Below, one piece after another: positions 58,223 to 64,000 of a stretch of 64,000 nt of DNA. A program made the position numbers and the translations under genes. Under the pieces are notes generated by a model. It ran no database searches. It was not told the origin of the DNA and saw only the letters and a program-made list of their open reading frames with translations. The stretch spans positions 62,001 through 126,000 of the forward strand of contig BGOK01000007.1 in assembly GCA_003569205.1 (NCBI GenBank), written 5' to 3'. Source of the DNA: Verrucomicrobiota bacterium (GTDB taxonomy: Bacteria; Verrucomicrobiota; Verrucomicrobiia; Opitutales; UBA953). Numbering within the stretch: position 1 is the first letter of the stretch; the number at the start of each line of letters is the position of its first letter.

Positions 58223-59249
58223 TTACTCCTTCGTCACTTCATCCACGACCGCCTGGAAGGTCTCAATCCGCGCGTCAGGGGTGATGCCGTGACCGAGGTT
58301 GAAGATGTGGCCCGGGTCGCCGGCATTATCCTGTAGGATGGCACGGACGGCCGCCGCGGCGGCGGCTGGTTCACCTGGCATGTACGTCGGGTCCAAGTTC
58401 CCCTGTAGGCAAATCGGACGGCCCGCTAGGCCACGGACCTGCGAGAGGGGCATGGTCCAGTCAACGCCAAGGCAAGGGACGCCGGTACGGGCCAAGGCCT
58501 CCGCCTGCGGGGACTTGCCCTTGGCGTAAAGGATTACGGGGGCGGCCTTCGGGAGGCGCTCCAAGACGGCGCGGATGTAGCGCAGTGAGAACTCCTCGTA
58601 ATCAGCCCCGTCCAAGGCACCGGCCCAGCTGTCAAAGATCTGGATGGCGTCGGCACCGGCGGCGAACTGCCGGGTGAGGTATTCGGCGACCGCGGTGGCC
58701 AGCGTCTCGAGGAGACGGTGCATCATGCGGGGGTTCGACTTCACCAAGGCCTTGGTCTTCGGAAAATCTTCCGAGCCGCCGCCTTCGACGAGGGTAACAC
58801 GCGAGCGTCCAAGGTGAACCAGCAAACCCTAAGAGGGCCTTGTTCATTCCCAATTCCTTGCGCAACAGGCGCAGGGCTTCGTAGACGTAATTGAGACGCT
58901 CCGCAGCGCCGTTGACGTCCAGCGTGGCGAGGTCGGCTTCCGTCGAAAGCGCACGCTCCATGGCGATGCCGCCTTCGTCGCGGAAACGGTAACCAACGCC
59001 GAGGGCTTCGGGAATGACTAGAATATCGCTGAAGAGAATCGCCGCATCAAGCTGCGCGAAACGACGGAGCGGCTGCAAGGTCACCTCGACCGCGAGGTCG
59101 GGCGTGCGTACCATGGTCAGGAAGTCGGACTTCGCCTTGAGCGCACGGTACTCGGGCAGGTAACGGCCAGCCTGACGCATGATCCAGACCGGCGGGCGGC
59201 CATGGGGCTGGCGTTGGAGGGCGGCGAGGAAGCGGTCGCGGGAGTTCAT
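58223..59249 (-). CDS. hemE: Uroporphyrinogen decarboxylase, frameshifted
   Basis: Converts uroporphyrinogen III to coproporphyrinogen III in haem synthesis. The N-terminal signature VWIMRQAGRYLPEYR, AILFSDILVIPEALG (catalytic Asp), GFAGSPWTLACY and later GHGITPDARIE are diagnostic. One extra base in the GGG run at 58791-58793 (plus strand) throws the frame out after SPWTLACY; dropping it gives LVEGGGSEDFPKTKAL. Restored length is ~342. Its ATG overlaps the hemF stop (TGATG). Confidence 0.93.
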
Positions 59250-60139
59250 CAAGACTCCTTCACCCAATCCTGTGGTTTCAGATAATGCGAGATTAGTTCT
59301 GCCTCCGGGGTGCCGGAAACGGGCTGGTGGCAGTAACGCCACTGCACGCGGGGCGGCAGGGACATCAAAATCGACTCGGTTCGGCCGCCGGACTGCAGGC
59401 CAAAGATGGTCCCACGGTCAAAGACGAGGTTGAATTCGACATAGCGGCCACGGCGGATCTCCTGCCACTCGGTTTCCCGGGCCCCATAGGGGGTCTGGGC
59501 GCGGCGGCGGAGGATTTCGGCGTAGGCCGGGCCATAGGCATCGCCGACCTTCTGCATGAGCGCAAAGGCCTGTTCGAAGCCACCCTCGGTGAAGTCGTCG
59601 TAGAAGATACCGCCGATGCCGCGCGACTCGCCGCGGTGCTTCAGCAAGAAGTACTCGTCGCACCAGGCCTTGAACTTGTCGTAGTTCGCGCCCGTGGCCG
59701 TCTTCGCGGCTTGGTGCCAGGAACGGGCGTCTTCTTCGAAACCGTAATAAGGCGTCAGGTCGAAGCCACCGCCCATCCACCAAATCGGGTCAGGTCCATC
59801 GGTGCAGAAGAAGCGTACGTTCATGTGCGACGTCGGCGCGTAAGGATTCAGCGGGTGGTGCACGACCGAGACGCCCATGGCGCGGAAGCCACGGCCCGCG
59901 AGTTCGGGGCGGCTATGCGTGGCGGACGGCGGGAGCTTGCTGCCACGGACATCCGAAAAGGCCACCCCACCCTTTTCCATAACCGTGCCGCCGGAGATCA
60001 CGCGCGTGCGCCCGCCACCGCCTTCGGCCCGGGTCCATTCATCGGTGAGGTACTTGGCCTTGCCGTCGACTTCCTCGATGAGGCCGCAGATACGATCCTG
60101 CAGGCCAACCAGGTAGCTCCTGACGAGTTCGGGATTCAT
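59249..60139 (-). CDS. hemF: Oxygen-dependent coproporphyrinogen III oxidase
   Basis: Oxidises coproporphyrinogen III to protoporphyrinogen IX with O2. HemF signatures are [32 protein letters not shown] (shown in part), [14 protein letters not shown] and [21 protein letters not shown] (in part). Length is 296, normal. The start is the ATG at 60139 ([12 protein letters not shown]). The use of HemF implies an aerobic life style. First gene of hemF-hemE. Confidence 0.94.
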   Translation of the reverse strand: MNPELVRSYLVGLQDRICGLIEEVDGKAKYLTDEWTRAEGGGGRTRVISGGTVMEKGGVAFSDVRGSKLPPSATHSRPELAGRGFRAMGVSVVHHPLNPYAPTSHMNVRFFCTDGPDPIWWMGGGFDLTPYYGFEEDARSWHQAAKTATGANYDKFKAWCDEYFLLKHRGESRGIGGIFYDDFTEGGFEQAFALMQKVGDAYGPAYAEILRRRAQTPYGARETEWQEIRRGRYVEFNLVFDRGTIFGLQSGGRTESILMSLPPRVQWRYCHQPVSGTPEAELISHYLKPQDWVKES

Positions 60140-60286
60140 GAGGAGGTCATTAGACGACACCCCTACCACGGGTCAACGCCCCTCGGTCACCCGACCCGAT
60201 TCACCACGGCTCCTAATCGGCCTTATGCAAAAAGGGGCAAGGTCCGTCCTTGAAGGAACCTCCGTAAAAGCACAGCGTTTGGGCCG

Positions 60287-60958
60287 ATGGCCCCCGAAAC
60301 CAAAATCCTGCTGCTCGTCTGCTTCTTCGGGGCGCTGGCCTTGGCCGCACCGTGGATTGCTTGGAAGCGGCTCAAGGCGCTCGAAGCTAAGTTCGGCCGC
60401 GTCCTGCTCGTCCGAGGCATCAACGGCGAGCAAGCCGCCAAGATCATCCTCCTCCGTGGCGAAATCCCGCAGGTTGACGTCGATGAGTCGCACATCCTCT
60501 TTGCGGACAACTATTCGCCGGGCGAACCCGCCATCAAACTCTCCAGCAATATCTACCACGGCAAGCGCCTCTTCGACATCGCCCGGGCGGCACGACTCGC
60601 CGGACACGCGCTCCAGCATCGCGACCGCAAGCTCGGAAGTCTCGCTTCATGGGATGCCTTCATGGTCCTCTGGGGCAACGCCTGGCCGCTCTTGCTCGTC
60701 GCCTTACTCGTGAGCCACGGCCGTCCGCTCATCACCATGGGACTCTTCACGCTCGTCGCCGGCACCGTCACCCTCGTGCACTTCCTCAAGCACGCGCAGG
60801 TCCGCGACGCCGCCCGCCGGGCGCACCGCGCGCTCGCCGAAGCCAAGCTCCTCGACGGACACCCGGAAGAAGAGATCGAAGCCGCCTTCCTCGTCACCCG
60901 CCTCGACCACCTCGCCCTCCCCTTCACGAAAACGTGGATGGGCGTGATGTTTAGGTAG
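60287..60958 (+). CDS. YugP-like (Zn_peptidase_2) protein with degraded zinc motif
   Basis: A 223-residue membrane protein: one N-terminal helix (ILLLVCFFGALALAAPWIAW), a soluble segment, and further hydrophobic stretches around 120-165. The segment SNIYHGKRLFDIARAARLAGHALQH lines up with YugP-type peptidases, where the corresponding block normally reads ..AAHEVGHALQ. Here the first His and Glu of HExxH are replaced (ARLAGH), and the C-terminal KHAQVRDAARRAHRALAEAKLL matches the family tail. If so, it is a pseudo-protease. Family assignment from memory. Confidence 0.5.
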   Translation: MAPETKILLLVCFFGALALAAPWIAWKRLKALEAKFGRVLLVRGINGEQAAKIILLRGEIPQVDVDESHILFADNYSPGEPAIKLSSNIYHGKRLFDIARAARLAGHALQHRDRKLGSLASWDAFMVLWGNAWPLLLVALLVSHGRPLITMGLFTLVAGTVTLVHFLKHAQVRDAARRAHRALAEAKLLDGHPEEEIEAAFLVTRLDHLALPFTKTWMGVMFR

Positions 60959-61110
60959 GGGCAGTTAGCGACAGTGCAAAGGTGCAAATCGGCCGTTGGC
61001 CTGTGCAAAGGTGCAAATAATAATAGGGGACAGGTGGACTGGGAAGTTAGCAGCGGCCGAAGGCCGCAACACATCCCCTTGTCCCCGTGTCAACGTGTCC
61101 CCTTGCGCTC
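60955..61110 (+). repeat. Intergenic module A, partial copy
   Basis: GTGCAAAGGTGCAAATCGG and again GTGCAAAGGTGCAAATAAT, then a hairpin GCGGCC-GAA-GGCCGC (61058-61072). It follows the stop of the YugP-like gene. Confidence 0.75.
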
Positions 61111-61123
61111 CCTTACGACGATT

Positions 61124-62716
61124 TCACTTCACCGCATCACTCGTCCGCACTCCATTCACCAAACGGGACAGGCCCAGCGGGTTGGCGTTCTGGAGTTCGG
61201 TGGGCAAAGCGGCGTCAGGATGGTTCTGATAGCAGACGAGACGGGTGAAGCGATAGATCGCGTTCGAGCCAACCGAGGTGCTACGTCCATCCGAGAGTGA
61301 AGGATACGGGCCGCCATGCACGATGGCATGCGAGACTTCCACGCCGGTCGGGAAACCGTTAATAACCACGCGACCCGCGAGGGCTTCGAGCTGCGCGCGG
61401 AGCGCGACGTGCGCGATGACTTCCTCATCGGTGCCATGCAAGGTGGCGGTGAGGTTTCCTTCCAGGGACTCGAGGACTTTACTGAGCTGAGCGAGGTCGT
61501 CGCACCAGACGATGAGCGAGCTCGGACCGAAGAGTTCGGCCTGTAGCTTACGATCGGAGAGGAAGGTCTTTGCGCCAACGGCGAGCAGAGTCGGCAACGC
61601 ACGGCCTGGCTTACCACTGCCCTTACCATGCGAGAAGGATTGAATACCACCACGGGTCTCGCGCGCGGCGAGCACAGTAACGTACGCCTTCTGGATTGCG
61701 GGCGTGAGCATGACGCCTTCCGGGGCGTTGCGGAAATGCGCCGCGAGCTGACCGACGAAGGCTTCGGCGGCCGGAGTCTTCACCATCAGGAGTAAACCAG
61801 GCTGCGTGCAGAACTGGCCGACGCCCAAGGTGCAGGAAGCGGCCAAGCCCGTGGCGATGGTTTCGCCACGCGCCGCAAGGGCGCCTTCGAGGAGGACCAC
61901 CGGATTGAGGCTGCTCATCTCCGCGTAGACGGGGATAGGGACTTCACGCTCAGCGGCGATATCCATGAGGGCGCGACCGCCCGTGCGGGAACCGGTGAAA
62001 CCGATGGCGCGTAAGGCCGGGTGCTGGGCCAAGAGTTGACCGACGTCCTTGCCGTCACCCATGAGCATCGAGAAGGTACCTTCTGGAAGACCCGCGGCGC
62101 GCACGGCGTCGACGATGAGGCCGCCCATGATTTCGGCGGTACCCGGATGGGCGTGGTGTGCCATGACGACAACGGGATTACCCGCGGCGAGCGCGGAGGC
62201 GGTGTCGCCACCGGCAACGGAATAGGCGAAGGGGAAATTGCTGGCACAGAACACCGCGACTGGGCCAAGGGGACGGCACATCGAACGGTGGTCAGGCTTG
62301 GGTAAGGGCTTGCGGTCCGGGTTGGCGAGCTCAAGGCGCGCGTCCGTCCAATCGCCCTTTTCTAGGAGGTCGGCAAAGAGACGGAGCTGACCCATCGTGC
62401 GGCCGATTTCACCGAGGCAACGGGCTTCAGGCAACGAGGTCTCCTGCTGCGCACGCGCGGCGAGAGCCGGCGTCGCCGCTTCGATGCGGGTCGCAAGGTC
62501 GCGCAAGAACGCGGCTTTGGCTTTGCCGGACAACGCGGCAAGCACAGGCGTCGCCTGCGCGGCGAGCTTCATCGCCGTAGCGACGTCAGCCGCCGTGGCG
62601 GAATGGAAGACCTCGGGGATGTCGTTCCAGAGAGAGCTGTCGAAAGCTTTCCACGTGCGGCCGCCGACGCGACCACGGGAGAAACCTAAGTAAGAGAGAC
62701 CAGTGAAGGCGGACAT
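61124..62716 (-). CDS. Alpha-ketoglutaric semialdehyde dehydrogenase (NADP-type ALDH)
   Basis: A 530-residue aldehyde dehydrogenase of the branch that oxidises 2-oxoglutarate semialdehyde (the final step of hydroxyproline, arabinose or glucarate breakdown). The family N-terminus GLSYLGFSRGRVGG and FCASNFPFAYSVAGGDTAS are typical. Cofactor motif GFTGSRTGG, catalytic Glu in YAEMSSLNPVV and catalytic Cys in GVGQFCTQPGL are all intact. The ATG at 62716 is one base from the stop of the DapA-like gene upstream. With its two neighbours it gives a hydroxyproline degradation route. Confidence 0.9.
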   Translation of the reverse strand: MSAFTGLSYLGFSRGRVGGRTWKAFDSSLWNDIPEVFHSATAADVATAMKLAAQATPVLAALSGKAKAAFLRDLATRIEAATPALAARAQQETSLPEARCLGEIGRTMGQLRLFADLLEKGDWTDARLELANPDRKPLPKPDHRSMCRPLGPVAVFCASNFPFAYSVAGGDTASALAAGNPVVVMAHHAHPGTAEIMGGLIVDAVRAAGLPEGTFSMLMGDGKDVGQLLAQHPALRAIGFTGSRTGGRALMDIAAEREVPIPVYAEMSSLNPVVLLEGALAARGETIATGLAASCTLGVGQFCTQPGLLLMVKTPAAEAFVGQLAAHFRNAPEGVMLTPAIQKAYVTVLAARETRGGIQSFSHGKGSGKPGRALPTLLAVGAKTFLSDRKLQAELFGPSSLIVWCDDLAQLSKVLESLEGNLTATLHGTDEEVIAHVALRAQLEALAGRVVINGFPTGVEVSHAIVHGGPYPSLSDGRSTSVGSNAIYRFTRLVCYQNHPDAALPTELQNANPLGLSRLVNGVRTSDAVK

Positions 62717-62717
62717 C

Positions 62718-63647
62718 TTAGCGGATCTTTGGGCGGTTCTTGAGGGCCTTCTTCAGGGCCGAAGATGCCAAGGCTAGGTCGGCGCCAGCCAAGGCCAGAC
62801 GCGGGCCACGCACGGCAGGGTTACCACCGCGGACTTCTGCCTGGATCCACTTGATGTGCTGGACGAACTTAGGAACGGTATCAAGACGCAGCAGCGGGAG
62901 GAACCAGGCGTAGAGTTCATCGGCGCGCTCTAGGTCGCCAAACATGGCGGCTTCATAGAGCTCGACGGATTCTTCAGGGAAGGCGTTCACGAGACCAGCA
63001 ATCCAACCGCGGGCACCCGCAGCGACGCCTTCGACAATGCAGTCATCCATGCCGACGAGGATGGTGAGGCGATTGCCGAGGAGGTTCTTTAGCGCGGTGA
63101 TGCGACGGGCGTCGCCCGAGGATTCCTTGATGGCTTCGAGGTTCTTGTGCTCAGCGGCGAGCTCAGCGACCTGCTCAGGAAGGAAGTCGGTCTTATAGGC
63201 CGGCGGATTGTTGTAGAGCATGCACGGCAGGTCGGTCGCGCCGATGACCGCGGAGACGTGGGCCTTCATCTCGCGCCAATCGGTGCTGTAGACGTAGGGC
63301 GGAAGGACCATGAGGCCGCCGCAACCAAGTTGCTTAGAGGCGAGGGCGAGGGCGACGGCTTCGTCGGTCGAAAGCGAGGCGATGCCGGGGATGATGGGGA
63401 GGCCAGGGACGGCCTCGACGCAGGTCGCGATGAGGCGGACCTTCTCGTCGAAGGTCAGCGTGGCGCCTTCGCCGAGGGAACCGCAGGGCACTATGCCGAT
63501 GCTACCCGACTCCGCCATCCAGCGGCAGTGACGCGCGATCTCCTTATGGTCGAGTTCGCCGTTCTTGCGGAAAGGGGTCGTGATCGCTGGGATCACGCCT
63601 TCCCACTGGGCGCGGACTTTAAGTTTAGCAGAGGATTTCTTCTTCAT
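62718..63647 (-). CDS. DapA-family lyase, probable pyrroline-4-hydroxy-2-carboxylate deaminase
   Basis: A 309-residue member of the DHDPS/NAL aldolase-lyase family. The Schiff-base lysine is in LEAIKESSGDA, the catalytic Tyr in LYNNPPAYKT, and the GSLGEGATLTFDEK motif binds the carboxylate. Start at ATG 63647 (MKKKSSAKLKV). Between a DadA-like oxidase and an alpha-ketoglutaric semialdehyde dehydrogenase, this fold most likely deaminates delta1-pyrroline-4-hydroxy-2-carboxylate. Context-based; a dihydrodipicolinate synthase is less likely. Confidence 0.82.
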   Translation of the reverse strand: MKKKSSAKLKVRAQWEGVIPAITTPFRKNGELDHKEIARHCRWMAESGSIGIVPCGSLGEGATLTFDEKVRLIATCVEAVPGLPIIPGIASLSTDEAVALALASKQLGCGGLMVLPPYVYSTDWREMKAHVSAVIGATDLPCMLYNNPPAYKTDFLPEQVAELAAEHKNLEAIKESSGDARRITALKNLLGNRLTILVGMDDCIVEGVAAGARGWIAGLVNAFPEESVELYEAAMFGDLERADELYAWFLPLLRLDTVPKFVQHIKWIQAEVRGGNPAVRGPRLALAGADLALASSALKKALKNRPKIR

Positions 63648-63672
63648 GGTAGGGATAATAGGAGGTGAAAGT

Positions 63673-64000
63673 TTAGGCGTGGCGATCAGGGTCAACCTCA
63701 GACAGTGCGACCGAGGTAGCTTCGCCGCAGACGAGCTGGGCGACGATCTCGCCGGTGACCGGGCCGAGGCTGAGGCCCATCATGGAGTGACCCGTCGCGA
63801 CGACGAGGTTTTCCGCCGACCGGGTGCGGCCGAGGTACGGCATACCGTCCGGCGGACAGGGCCGCAGGCCCGACCAGACGGGCAATTCGGTGAAATCGGA
63901 CTCCTTGAATGCCGGGTAATATTTAACGAAGGCCTTGCGGATACCGCGCACGCGGGCCGGGTTCACGGAAAGGTCGTTGCCGGTGATCTCCATGGTGCCA
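63673..64000 (-). CDS. DadA-like FAD-dependent amino acid dehydrogenase, C-terminal part
   Basis: The frame enters from the right edge. The visible 109 residues match the C-terminus of DadA/D-hydroxyproline dehydrogenase proteins: ELPVWSGLRPCPPDGMPYLGR, NLVVATGHSMMGLSLGPVTG and EIVAQLV. Such enzymes oxidise D-amino acids (here probably cis-4-hydroxy-D-proline) to an imine that the next gene would process. The FAD-binding N-terminus is outside the window. Confidence 0.85.
   Translation of the reverse strand, partial: GTMEITGNDLSVNPARVRGIRKAFVKYYPAFKESDFTELPVWSGLRPCPPDGMPYLGRTRSAENLVVATGHSMMGLSLGPVTGEIVAQLVCGEATSVALSEVDPDRHA

Overview
This 64 kb window is a gene-dense, GC-rich chromosomal segment that most likely comes from a member of the Verrucomicrobiota, perhaps of the Opitutae. 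The grounds are two gene pairs for planctomycete-type cytochrome c (PSD1/DUF1549/DUF1553) and DUF1501 proteins, very large prepilin-like proteins resembling the Verru_Chthon cassette A family, a PEP-CTERM protein, and many secreted carbohydrate-active proteins (pectate lyase, CE15 glucuronoyl esterase, GH36-like hydrolase, two beta-helix proteins). No phage, plasmid, CRISPR or rRNA genes were found; there are two tRNA genes.

Layout. 1-3890 (+): a tight operon with the end of an SNF2-type helicase, tatC, a secreted zinc-finger-like protein, a polyprenyl diphosphate synthase and a tiny membrane peptide. 3.8-9.8 kb: PEP-CTERM metalloprotease, DUF192 lipoprotein, methyltransferase, large beta-helix protein, a two-way terminator and a BI-1 family membrane protein. 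9.8-16.8 kb: giant prepilin-like protein, two tandem NarL-type response regulators, then a beta-helix gene and a broken secreted-protein gene bracketed by a 103-bp duplication of the second regulator's 3' end, then a secreted metallopeptidase. 16.8-20.8 kb: pseudouridine synthase, TonB-like protein, Maf, pectate lyase. 20.9-25.5 and 34.4-39.4 kb: the two PSD1/DUF1501 pairs. 27.3-34.2 kb: a sugar catabolic operon (xylose-isomerase-like protein, Schiff-base aldolase, GlcD/GlcF-type oxidase, Gfo/Idh/MocA dehydrogenase, PfkB kinase). 39.8-46.6 kb: tRNA-Arg, second giant prepilin-like protein, CE15 esterase, dihydrofolate reductase. 46.6-56.4 kb: PpiD/SurA-like chaperone, gltX-glnS, tRNA-Ser, ecotin, GH36-like hydrolase, TauE/SafE permease. 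56.7-60.1 kb: hemF-hemE and hemH. 61.1-64 kb: the end of a hydroxyproline degradation operon.

The most striking non-coding content is two intergenic repeat families. One consists of hairpins headed by GTAG, like REP elements, with stems that change in a compensatory way between copies; two long clusters of them lie in inverted orientation on either side of hemH. The other is a ~150-bp module that follows stop codons and contains GTGCAAAGGTG-like repeats and a short GC hairpin.

Caution on the sequence itself: about ten single-base frameshifts break otherwise well-conserved genes (including hemE, hemH, a polyprenyl synthase and an aldolase), and one TAA interrupts the helicase. Several lie in short homopolymers. 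This pattern fits residual assembly error better than biology, so frameshifted genes are annotated over their full span.
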